Assembly: GCA_029560455.1 (NCBI GenBank)
Contig: JAKQKW010000396.1
Location: 1-8,135, forward strand
Length of the DNA stretch: 8,135 bases
Source: Candidatus Rifleibacteriota bacterium
GTDB taxonomy: Bacteria; Riflebacteria; Ozemobacteria; Ozemobacterales; Ozemobacteraceae
Reading direction: 5' to 3'
Shown here: positions 1 to 6,056 of the stretch, piece after piece
Numbering within the stretch: position 1 is the first letter of the stretch
Layout: every line of letters starts with the position of its first letter
Notes under the pieces: model-generated
Database searches by the model: none
Told to the model about the DNA's origin: nothing
What the model saw: the letters and a program-made list of their open reading frames with translations, nothing else
Translations under genes and position numbers: made by a program

Positions 1-10
1 CTGCCAGGAA

Positions 11-46
11 AACGCCGCGCCAGTAAAATGGCGCGGTTGTTTTTTT
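11..46 (+). terminator. Rho-independent terminator of an upstream + strand gene
   Basis: A perfect 8-bp GC-rich stem (CCGCGCCA at 15-22 with TGGCGCGG at 29-36) closes a 6-nt GTAAAA loop. It is followed by the T-rich tract TTGTTTTTTT at 37-46. This is the classic intrinsic terminator layout for transcription on the + strand, ending a gene that lies left of the window. On the - strand the stem is followed only by CGTTTT, so bidirectional activity is possible but weaker. Confidence 0.85.
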
Positions 47-58
47 ATGCCGGGGGCA

Positions 59-87
59 TTGCCGGCTCAGTGTTGATGCTATATCAT
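59..87 (+). promoter_or_regulatory. Possible sigma70-type promoter for the 94-783 gene
   Basis: TTGCCG (59-64, 4 of 6 matches to the -35 consensus) and TATCAT (82-87, 5 of 6 to the -10 consensus) are separated by exactly 17 nt, directly behind the terminator. Only 6 nt separate the -10 box from the ATG at 94, so the transcript would be leaderless or nearly so. This fits the lack of a properly spaced Shine-Dalgarno sequence, since the only AAGG lies 1 nt before the ATG. Short boxes like these also occur by chance. Confidence 0.35.
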
Positions 88-93
88 TAAGGC

Positions 94-783
94 ATGAAAA
101 AAATAATTTTACTGGTTTCGCTGTTTTTCCTGCTGACTGCCTCAGTATCGGCCTGCAGCATGGCCATGCACGAATGGGAACTGATCTTTGATCAGCGTTT
201 TCCATTACCCGGCCCGCTTGTTCCGGCGCAGGAATTCACGATTCTTGCGAACCGCTTTGTACCGTCAGAACTGGCGAAAATACTCTGGGTCAGCGATGCC
301 GCGGTACCGACCGGAATTGTCGAAAGCTTCAAAAATACCAGCAGAAAATGGACAACAACACTGCCATGGATTCCAACAGACCAGGCAGGCCTGGAAAGCC
401 ACACTCTCGCATCGACAACGATAATCATCGAGCCGGTTCACTACAATCTACGTATTGTGCTTTTCAAAGACAAGCTTTCAAATTATCGCTGCCGACAGCT
501 TCTGATAATGCAGGAAGGCCGCATCAAACTGGCAATGCCTCTGGCGCCCCGGCCTGTCGCCGAGCAGCATTTCACCAGAGCCTGGGTATCTTTCTATTTT
601 CTCGACATGCCGGTTCCGGGCCGGATTCTTAGTATCGACGCCTTTCCGGTTGCCGATCATCTGGCCGAAATCTATATCGACACAAAACTGGTCGAAGATC
701 TTCTGGTCAACAACCTCATCGCAAGGCGCCCCGACAACTATGTAACCCCCTACCCCGACGGTTTCCCGGAGCTTGAACAGTAA
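94..783 (+). CDS. Unrecognised exported protein, probable lipoprotein
   Basis: This 229-residue protein has no family I recognise. Residues 1-20 form a clear export signal: two lysines, a hydrophobic core rich in Leu and Phe, then V18-S19-A20-C21, which fits a lipobox with the lipidated Cys at 21. Cleavage by signal peptidase I around the same site is an alternative. The mature part is about 209 residues, with no further membrane segment, one other Cys (C133), and alternating hydrophobic stretches that suggest a mostly beta globular domain. The ATG at 94 is chosen because it starts the signal peptide exactly and no later start would keep it. The gene stands alone on the + strand between an upstream terminator and the convergent pseudopilin genes, so it is probably monocistronic. 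Export is well supported; function is unknown. Confidence 0.8.
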   Translation: MKKIILLVSLFFLLTASVSACSMAMHEWELIFDQRFPLPGPLVPAQEFTILANRFVPSELAKILWVSDAAVPTGIVESFKNTSRKWTTTLPWIPTDQAGLESHTLASTTIIIEPVHYNLRIVLFKDKLSNYRCRQLLIMQEGRIKLAMPLAPRPVAEQHFTRAWVSFYFLDMPVPGRILSIDAFPVADHLAEIYIDTKLVEDLLVNNLIARRPDNYVTPYPDGFPELEQ

Positions 784-808
784 TTTTTTCGATGCTCTTT
801 AACGGAAT

Positions 809-1213
809 TTAAGGGATTTTCCTGATAATCGGACGGCCACCAACGATTTCAGATTCAGGAAAAAAGGCTTTATATTTTTCATCAAAACTGCAGGACGCTG
901 CGTCACTTTTGTATCCCCAGTCAGCCAAAGCCCCGGCTTCAGGATCTTCGGGCAAAGCCATCAGATATCTGGGAACAAGTTTCGTCTTCAGCTCGTCTGT
1001 TGGCGGAAAGCCACCCGTATCTGCCTTGAATTCCATGAGAGTTTTTTTCAGCAGATGCAGATTTGCCTGCATAATCGAATTTTTGCTCTGTCCTACGTAA
1101 TCCTGATAGTATGGCACTGCCAGTCCGACCAGGGCGGCAATAATGCCAATAACCAGCAGCAGTTCGAGAAGGGTAAACCCCTTTTTTTTACCAGTCTGAA
1201 TAGTTTGTATCAT
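809..1213 (-). CDS. GspG-like type II secretion/type IV pilus pseudopilin (134 aa)
   Basis: The protein has a class III prepilin signal: a short basic leader ending KKKG (residues 9-12), then the F-T-L-L-E-L motif. Predicted cleavage by prepilin peptidase after G12 would leave N-methylated F13 and the conserved Glu at mature position 5 (E17). A hydrophobic helix of about 20 residues follows for membrane insertion and pilus packing. The C-terminal part (FPPTDEL near residue 50, LPEDPEAG near residue 85) resembles the major pseudopilin GspG/PulG, which is secreted and assembled into the periplasmic pseudopilus. A longer TTG start at 1237 exists. The ATG at 1213 is preferred because GAAGAAGG lies 6 nt upstream and the leader is then of normal length. 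The gene overlaps the preceding pseudopilin by 26 nt, implying coupled translation. A minor pilin role is equally possible. Confidence 0.85.
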   Translation of the reverse strand: MIQTIQTGKKKGFTLLELLLVIGIIAALVGLAVPYYQDYVGQSKNSIMQANLHLLKKTLMEFKADTGGFPPTDELKTKLVPRYLMALPEDPEAGALADWGYKSDAASCSFDEKYKAFFPESEIVGGRPIIRKIP

Positions 1214-1676
1214 CGATTGCCTTCTTCCAGCCGTCAATTCCGGCTTCAGGGAATCTTATATCATACACACCGTTACCGGCCTGCAGAATTTCGCCTGCCT
1301 GAGTTGCAAGCCGCCAGGTTCCAGGTGAGTCACAATCGAGACGAATTTCCCAGAAAAAAACATCTCCCTTGTCTTTGAATGGGTTACCAAGCGATTCATT
1401 AGCGAGAAACGGGCCGGCATTTGCTCCTGGTTTGGCAGCATCTACCATTGGCACGGTCAGACTTGCAAGGGTTGGCGGATATGGACTTTTTATGTCATTT
1501 TTTCTCGCGTTGACGTAGGCGTCGATGGCACGCCTGATTTCAAAAAGCCTTTCGCGCAACTGCTTTTCGCGGGCCTTTACATAGACAATCTCGAGAGTCG
1601 GCATCGCAAAATAAGACAGGGCAAGAAGAATGGTGACCACCGTCACCAGTTCTATAAGGCTGAAGCCTCTTTTCAT
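1188..1676 (-). CDS. GspG-like pseudopilin with variant C-terminal domain (162 aa)
   Basis: Starting at ATG 1676 the protein begins MKRG followed by FSLIELV. This is a textbook prepilin leader with cleavage after G4 and the conserved Glu at mature position 5 (E9). A hydrophobic helix runs to about residue 30, followed by a charged helical segment (about residues 34-55) and a soluble C-terminal domain. YPPTLASL and GNPF in mid-protein, and a closing segment of the form GVYDIRFP...GIDG...NYSDW, resemble GspG-like proteins that end in a DVFDVxS...LDGTxYxxW pattern in other Gram-negative bacteria. That comparison is from memory. It would be processed by a prepilin peptidase and assembled in a type II secretion or type IV pilus-like machine. 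An in-frame GTG at 1688 would give a longer leader but has no better ribosome binding site. It follows the beta-CASP gene by 19 nt and overlaps the next pseudopilin by 26 nt. Confidence 0.85.
   Translation of the reverse strand: MKRGFSLIELVTVVTILLALSYFAMPTLEIVYVKAREKQLRERLFEIRRAIDAYVNARKNDIKSPYPPTLASLTVPMVDAAKPGANAGPFLANESLGNPFKDKGDVFFWEIRLDCDSPGTWRLATQAGEILQAGNGVYDIRFPEAGIDGWKKAIDDTNYSDW
1220..1224 (-). promoter_or_regulatory. Ribosome binding site that decides the second pseudopilin start
   Basis: GAAGG on the - strand lies 6 nt before the ATG at 1213 and inside the end of the preceding pseudopilin gene. It favours this ATG over the in-frame TTG at 1237. Confidence 0.6.
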
Positions 1677-1695
1677 ACAGGAACCCACAGGCTGA

Positions 1696-3309
1696 TTACA
1701 GCTGATCGAGCATTGCTGCGAGCTTTTTGCTGCGCTCTTCTTCGCTTTTGCTTTTGCGCATAAATTCAGCCAGTCTAAGCATCAGATCGGCATAAAGGTT
1801 GTAAGAATCGCGACCAGGTTTAACTGTGGCTGGTTTAGTCGCCTGTACCTTTTTGGCATCAGGTTTAGCCACGGCGGGCTTTTTCGCAGTAGTTACAGCA
1901 ACCGCTTCAGCAGCCAGCAGGTCAAATTCTTCGTTCATGCGTGGCGCAATGGCCCTGAAACCGCGCTTTTCGTTTAACAGCGCGGCAAATTCATCGGCCG
2001 CATCCGGTTCGCCGTGCACGACAAAAACCGTGCGGCGCACTTCTTCAACTGCCGCCAGCCAGTTCAACAGTCCGTTCTGATCGGCATGCCCGCTGTAACC
2101 GTATATCTGTTCGATTTTTGCATTGACCGTAACTTCTTCGCCGTGAATGCGCACGGTTTTGGCACCTTCGAGAATCAGGCGACCAAGAGTGCCCTCGGCC
2201 TGGTAGCCGACAAAAACCACTGTATTGGCCGGGTTCCAGAGGTTGTGCTTAAGATGATGTTTTATACGGCCGGCATCACACATGCCGCTTGCCGACATAA
2301 TGACGATATCATTCTGCTGATTGAGGCCCTTCGATTCATCGACGCTGTTGGTAAAGCGAAAGTCAGGGTGATCAAAAAGACCGCCCATGCTGCGCATGAC
2401 TTCGCGCGCATCTTCGTCGTAGCACTCGGGATATTTAACAAAAACCTGGGTAATTTCTTTGGCGAGTGGCGAATCGACAACTACTGGAATTCGCGAAATC
2501 TCACCACGCTGCTTGAGAATCAGAATGTCGTGCAGCATGTCCTGGGTGCGTTCAAGAGCGAAAGCCGGAATAATGATCTTGCCGCCGCGCTTTTCGGCTT
2601 CTTTGAAGACCTCTGCCAGTCTGGCAAGACGATCTTCCTTGCTCACCTTGTCGCGGTTACGGTTGCCGTAGGTCGACTCGACGACGAGAAAGTCGGCTGA
2701 TTTAAAGCGGTCAGGGTCGTTGACAATCGGGTGATCGTCTTCGCCAAGATCGCCGGAAAAAACTATGGTGCGCTTCTCAGAGCCCTCTTCGAGAACTATT
2801 TCGATAAACGCCGAACCGAGCACATGGCCGGCATTATGATAGGTCACATGGCAGCCCTTCGCCGGTGAAAAGCTGTCGTAGCGCTTCAAACCCTTGAGCT
2901 GAGAAATGGCTTTTTCAGCGTCCATTTCATCGTAGATCGGCTGTATCTCTTCGAGGCCCTTGCGTTCATTGCGACGGTTTTTCTGCAGAACTTCTATTTC
3001 CTGGATTCTCGCCGAATCTGGCAACAGGTGCTTCAAGAGATCTACAGTCTGTTCGGTGGCGTAAATCGGCCCTTCGAACCCATGTTTAACCAGTTTCGGC
3101 AGCAGACCGGTGTGGTCGATGTGGGCATGCGTAACCAGAACGAAGTCGATCGAGGCCGGGTCGTATGCAAAGTCGCGATAGTTATTTTCCCTGAGGGTTT
3201 TATTGCCCTGAAACATGCCGCAGTCAACAAGAAAGCGACAGTTCGAGGTTTCGATCAGATAATTGGAACCGGTAACACAGCCGGCAGCGCCATGAAACGA
3301 AATTTTCAT
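1696..3309 (-). CDS. Metallo-beta-lactamase/beta-CASP family RNase-like protein
   Basis: This 537-residue protein is predicted to be a zinc-dependent RNA-processing nuclease of the CPSF73-like 'RNA specificity domain' group. Motif 2 is T60-HAHIDH (H61, H63, D65, H66), motif 3 is H162 in HNAGHVLGS, and motif 4 is D187 in FSGDLGE. The beta-CASP part follows: ESTYGNR at 211-217, PAFALERTQ at 248-256, DSPLA at 279-283 and SASGMCDAGR near 339-348. The C-terminal metal-binding histidines are H408 (GYSGHAD) and H432 (VHGEPDA), so every expected catalytic residue is present. Residues about 473-500 form a low-complexity Lys/Ala/Pro linker, followed by a charged helical tail (about 503-537). The start is supported by AAGGA 6 nt upstream of the ATG. 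The gene lies 22 nt after the 143-residue gene. It acts in the cytoplasm, and its RNA substrate cannot be told from sequence. Confidence 0.93.
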   Translation of the reverse strand: MKISFHGAAGCVTGSNYLIETSNCRFLVDCGMFQGNKTLRENNYRDFAYDPASIDFVLVTHAHIDHTGLLPKLVKHGFEGPIYATEQTVDLLKHLLPDSARIQEIEVLQKNRRNERKGLEEIQPIYDEMDAEKAISQLKGLKRYDSFSPAKGCHVTYHNAGHVLGSAFIEIVLEEGSEKRTIVFSGDLGEDDHPIVNDPDRFKSADFLVVESTYGNRNRDKVSKEDRLARLAEVFKEAEKRGGKIIIPAFALERTQDMLHDILILKQRGEISRIPVVVDSPLAKEITQVFVKYPECYDEDAREVMRSMGGLFDHPDFRFTNSVDESKGLNQQNDIVIMSASGMCDAGRIKHHLKHNLWNPANTVVFVGYQAEGTLGRLILEGAKTVRIHGEEVTVNAKIEQIYGYSGHADQNGLLNWLAAVEEVRRTVFVVHGEPDAADEFAALLNEKRGFRAIAPRMNEEFDLLAAEAVAVTTAKKPAVAKPDAKKVQATKPATVKPGRDSYNLYADLMLRLAEFMRKSKSEEERSKKLAAMLDQL

Positions 3310-3315
3310 AGGGTT

Positions 3316-3320
3316 TCCTT
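3316..3320 (-). promoter_or_regulatory. Strong Shine-Dalgarno of the beta-CASP gene
   Basis: AAGGA on the - strand, 6 nt before the ATG at 3309, is the clearest ribosome binding site in the window. It sits in the 22-nt gap after the upstream gene, so the beta-CASP protein can be translated independently. Confidence 0.7.
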
Positions 3321-3331
3321 TCAGACTGAGC

Positions 3332-3763
3332 TCAGGAAGTAATTTTTACAGAAGTACTGACCGGCAGTTTCTTGTTTTTGGCGTAGGCCAGAAGTTTATC
3401 CTGGCGTATCGTGTGCTGCGTCTCGAATTCTTCTCCCCGGTCGGTTTTGTATGAAACCTTTATCATTTTACCCCAGGAGTTATAAACTGTCGCCACTTCG
3501 GTAACCTTGCCACCATCAGGAGCTTCAAAAATTCTCGGCAGGAAGCAGATCAGGCCATAGCGGCCGGGTGCGATCAGATAGACGTGCTGCTGCAGTTTTG
3601 GCGGCAGACGCTTGTATTCGTCGGGGTAAAGCGGCAGATAGGTGGCAACGGTGCCAAAATCGCCCGGGTCGATCAGCCCGGCAAAAGGCCGTGAAAAGCT
3701 TTTCAGGCCCAGCGCACTGAGTATTTCATTGATATGTTCGCGTGCAACGGTTTTAACTGCCAT
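3332..3763 (-). CDS. Unrecognised 143-residue cytoplasmic protein
   Basis: I do not recognise this protein. It has no signal peptide or membrane helix and only one Cys (C73). A short helical N-terminus (about residues 1-20) is followed by a segment rich in Pro, Tyr and Leu (about 40-80, including LPLYPDEY and LIAPGRYG), then beta-like strands (about 87-120) and a basic tail with several lysines. Coding status is supported by a full-length frame between alr and the beta-CASP gene in the same direction, 22 nt from the latter, and by protein-like composition. The ATG at 3763 has no obvious Shine-Dalgarno sequence, but a promoter-like element ends 8 nt upstream. Its position before a probable RNase could mean a link with RNA metabolism, which is a guess from context. 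Confidence 0.75.
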   Translation of the reverse strand: MAVKTVAREHINEILSALGLKSFSRPFAGLIDPGDFGTVATYLPLYPDEYKRLPPKLQQHVYLIAPGRYGLICFLPRIFEAPDGGKVTEVATVYNSWGKMIKVSYKTDRGEEFETQHTIRQDKLLAYAKNKKLPVSTSVKITS

Positions 3764-3771
3764 AGGCGGCC

Positions 3772-3800
3772 ATTCTATTCTTTAATCGCAACCAATTCAA
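3772..3800 (-). promoter_or_regulatory. Possible internal sigma70-type promoter after alr
   Basis: On the - strand, TTGAAT (3800-3795, 4 of 6 matches) and TAGAAT (3777-3772, 5 of 6) are spaced by 17 nt. They sit within the only sizeable gap of the gene run (3764-3819). The -10 box ends 8 nt before the ATG at 3763, so the message would have almost no leader. If real, it starts a separate unit containing the 143-residue gene, the beta-CASP gene and the two pseudopilins. No terminator hairpin is visible in the gap, so read-through from alr is also expected. Confidence 0.4.
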
Positions 3801-3819
3801 GTTAATTTTTTGGCGGTCA

Positions 3820-4944
3820 TCAATAGTCATCGTAGAAGCGGCGCACCCTTTTGTTGATCTGACAGGTAACTTCGTAGGTGATAGTATTGAGCTTTTCGGC
3901 CCATTCATAGGCAGAAATGTTCTGACAGCCGGAATCACCAATAAGAACGACTTCGTCGCCGGTCTTCACATCGGTTGTCGGGCCAAGATTGCACATGCTC
4001 TGGTCCATGCAGACCCGCCCAACTACAGGGTATGAGCGGCCATTGATCAACACCCGGCCGCTGTTCGAAAAAAGACGGTTGAAGCCATCGGCATACCCGG
4101 CCGGAAAAGTGGCGATCCATGAATCTTCGGGGGCGATCCAGGTGCGCCCATAACCGACCGAACCACCTTTGGGCACCTGCTTGATAAATGACACCCTTGT
4201 CTTGAAGCTCAAACCAGGCTTGAGAAGAATCGTCTGCGGCGTTTCATCAGACGGATAAAAGCCATAAATCATGATTCCGGGCCGCACCATGTCGCACCAG
4301 CTTTCGGGGTGTGCGAGCACTCCACCGCTGTTGGAACAATGAACCAGCGGAATCTTGTAATTCAGGCGCTTCTCGATATCGGCAACCGTTTTTTTGAAAC
4401 GCTCGATCTGGCGCTGCGTAAAGGTCTTGCTGCCCTCATCGCTTACCGGCAGATGCGTCATCGCTCCGCCCAGCCTGAGGTTCGGGCTGTTCTTCACGAT
4501 CTGTTCAGCCAGATGAAAAGCGTCGTCAACCGCCACGCCGATGCGGCCCATTCCGGTTTCGATTTTCAGATGAACTTCGCAGACTTTGCCGGCTGCCGCC
4601 GCAGTCTTCTGAAGTATGGCGATATTTTCGCGCTCGACTACCGCAATTGCCAGATCATGCTTTATTGCCTCTTCCATTTCTTCAGGAAAAGCCGGACTGA
4701 ACTTGAGAATCGGCAGCCTGATGCCGGCAAGGCGAAGTTCGATACCCTCCGGCACAGTTGCCACACCAAGCCAGTCAACCCCGATATTTTCGGCCATGCG
4801 CGACACCTCAACCGCGCCGTGCCCGTAACCATCGGCTTTAACAGCAATAAGAACCTTTCGCTCCGGGCCAACGGCCTTGCGAATGTTTTCGATATTGCTG
4901 CGGATATTGTTTAAATGAACTCTGGCATGCGTCTGGTATAACAT
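3820..4944 (-). CDS. alr: Alanine racemase
   Basis: This PLP-dependent fold-type III racemase interconverts L- and D-alanine in the cytoplasm, supplying D-alanine for peptidoglycan. Counting from ATG 4944 (374 residues, normal for the family), the N-terminal TIM barrel carries the PLP lysine K36 in AVKADGYGHG. The KIETGMGRIG segment holds the lysine (K127) that is carbamylated in the Bacillus enzyme and the arginine that contacts PLP. The C-terminal beta domain carries the second catalytic base Y265 in SVGYGRTW and the substrate-contacting VCMDQ motif. An in-frame TTG at 4950 would overlap the orr stop. The ATG is preferred because AGG lies 9 nt upstream of it but only 3 nt from the TTG. It starts 2 nt after the orr stop, so the two racemases are probably translationally coupled. 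Confidence 0.96.
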   Translation of the reverse strand: MLYQTHARVHLNNIRSNIENIRKAVGPERKVLIAVKADGYGHGAVEVSRMAENIGVDWLGVATVPEGIELRLAGIRLPILKFSPAFPEEMEEAIKHDLAIAVVERENIAILQKTAAAAGKVCEVHLKIETGMGRIGVAVDDAFHLAEQIVKNSPNLRLGGAMTHLPVSDEGSKTFTQRQIERFKKTVADIEKRLNYKIPLVHCSNSGGVLAHPESWCDMVRPGIMIYGFYPSDETPQTILLKPGLSFKTRVSFIKQVPKGGSVGYGRTWIAPEDSWIATFPAGYADGFNRLFSNSGRVLINGRSYPVVGRVCMDQSMCNLGPTTDVKTGDEVVLIGDSGCQNISAYEWAEKLNTITYEVTCQINKRVRRFYDDY

Positions 4945-4946
4945 CG

Positions 4947-6056
4947 TCAATTACCTGCGATAACCACTTTCTGAACGTATTCTGAAGTTGACAGGGCCAG
5001 CAGAGCGCCGTAACCCGGGTAAAAAGCCACTTCGTCGCCGACTTTGATCTCGCGCGCCGCATCAGTCACATCGAGTATCAGATGGTCACTGGAGCCACCA
5101 AGAACTATAATGCCGTCTTCTACCGGGGTAATGCCGTCAACAACGACGTCCTGACGCCCGATATTGCAGATGACGCGCTTACGCAGACCGCGATCGACGA
5201 ACTCCTGGCTGCCGCCAAAGGCATCCTGACCACGGTCGCCGATCGGCACCGATGGCTTGGTTTCGGCCTCAATAACTTCGGCCACGGCAATGAAAGTGTC
5301 CTGTCTGGTGCCCTGCCAGGGTGAACGGTCGATGACGTTGCGACCCAGAACAATGGCTTCGCCGACCCGATAAAGATTCACATCAGACGGCAGGCGGCCT
5401 TCTGCCATAATCGGCAGCCCAGAACTGTTGCCACCGCAGATCACCGGCAAAGCCAGACCGGTTGCCTGACGACAGGTCTTTACGGTGTCGACAAGCAGCT
5501 TCATGTTCTCAGGCGAGGGAATAACGCCGCCATAGCAGGCGAGGTTGCAGCCAAGACCGATCACTTCGAGCCCTTTGATCTGGGAAGCATCTTTGACCAG
5601 CTGCACAGCCTTATCAGGCCAGACGCCTTCGCGCAGGTCGCCGACATCGATCATGATGATGGCTTTGTGAACGCGGTTCTGCAAAACTGCAGCCGCACCA
5701 AGTGCCTGCATCGTTTTTAAACTCGAGTTGAGGCTAATATCCGCAGCTTCGACGACTTCGGCCGCCCGCGAAACCGGGGGCAGGCGCAGCAACATGAACG
5801 GGCCGGGCAAACCGGCTTCGCGCAGTTTCCAGAGATTTTCGATGCGGCTGTCGGCAAGCATGTCGGCGCCACCGGCCACCATGGCTGCAGCAACCGCAGG
5901 GTGCGCCGCGGTCACCTTGGTGACACAGGCGAGACTGACGCCAGCCTTATGGCACTGACCGGCAATTGCCTGAGTATTCTGGCGAATGCGGTCGGTGTAG
6001 ACTTCAAGACGTGGGGTGCGATAACGGATGCTTTTCATGCTTTTGTAGTCAATCAT
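4947..6056 (-). CDS. orr: Ornithine/alanine racemase-family PLP enzyme
   Basis: This 369-residue enzyme belongs to the alanine/ornithine racemase family typified by ornithine racemase of Clostridium sticklandii, which converts L- to D-ornithine in the reductive ornithine fermentation pathway. Visible family segments are the PLP lysine K47 in CVTKVTAAHP, ADSRIENL (68-75), IDVGDLREG (136-144), GCNLACYGGVIP (169-180), GGNSSG (208-213), RVGEAIVLGR (230-239) and, late in the protein, SSDHLILDVTD (322-332). It is clearly distinct from the canonical Alr encoded next door. The ATG at 6056 overlaps the end of mutL by 8 nt. M7 (6038) is an alternative start, but a GGA stands 9 nt before the first ATG. 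The mutL neighbour strengthens the ornithine assignment. Broad or alanine specificity cannot be excluded from sequence. Confidence 0.88.
   Translation of the reverse strand: MIDYKSMKSIRYRTPRLEVYTDRIRQNTQAIAGQCHKAGVSLACVTKVTAAHPAVAAAMVAGGADMLADSRIENLWKLREAGLPGPFMLLRLPPVSRAAEVVEAADISLNSSLKTMQALGAAAVLQNRVHKAIIMIDVGDLREGVWPDKAVQLVKDASQIKGLEVIGLGCNLACYGGVIPSPENMKLLVDTVKTCRQATGLALPVICGGNSSGLPIMAEGRLPSDVNLYRVGEAIVLGRNVIDRSPWQGTRQDTFIAVAEVIEAETKPSVPIGDRGQDAFGGSQEFVDRGLRKRVICNIGRQDVVVDGITPVEDGIIVLGGSSDHLILDVTDAAREIKVGDEVAFYPGYGALLALSTSEYVQKVVIAGN
4954..4957 (-). promoter_or_regulatory. Shine-Dalgarno that favours the alr ATG start
   Basis: CAGG on the - strand lies within the last codons of orr. It is 9 nt from the ATG at 4944 and only 3 nt from the TTG at 4950, so it supports the ATG as the alr start. 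Confidence 0.5.

Noticed and set aside
47..66. Short inverted repeats (ATGCC/GGCAT and GCCGG/CCGGC) behind the terminator, considered as an operator
   Set aside because: The stems are only 5 bp, overlap one another and are within chance expectation for GC-rich spacer DNA.
784..808. Convergent gap with a run of six T, considered as a bidirectional terminator
   Set aside because: The T run follows the + strand stop codon directly, but I find no stable hairpin before it on either strand.
2014..2700. Long + strand open frame (228 codons) opposite the beta-CASP gene
   Set aside because: It lies fully antisense to a gene with all catalytic motifs intact. Its product has no recognisable motif, and long antisense frames are common in this codon usage.
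3764..3819. GGCGG repeats at both ends of the gap after alr, considered as a terminator or riboswitch
   Set aside because: The GGCGG copies are direct, not inverted, so they cannot pair. There is no stem with a T tract, and the gap is too short for a cobalamin or other riboswitch.
4309..4914. + strand open frame (201 codons) opposite alr
   Set aside because: It is antisense to a canonical alanine racemase and its translation has no domain or signal.
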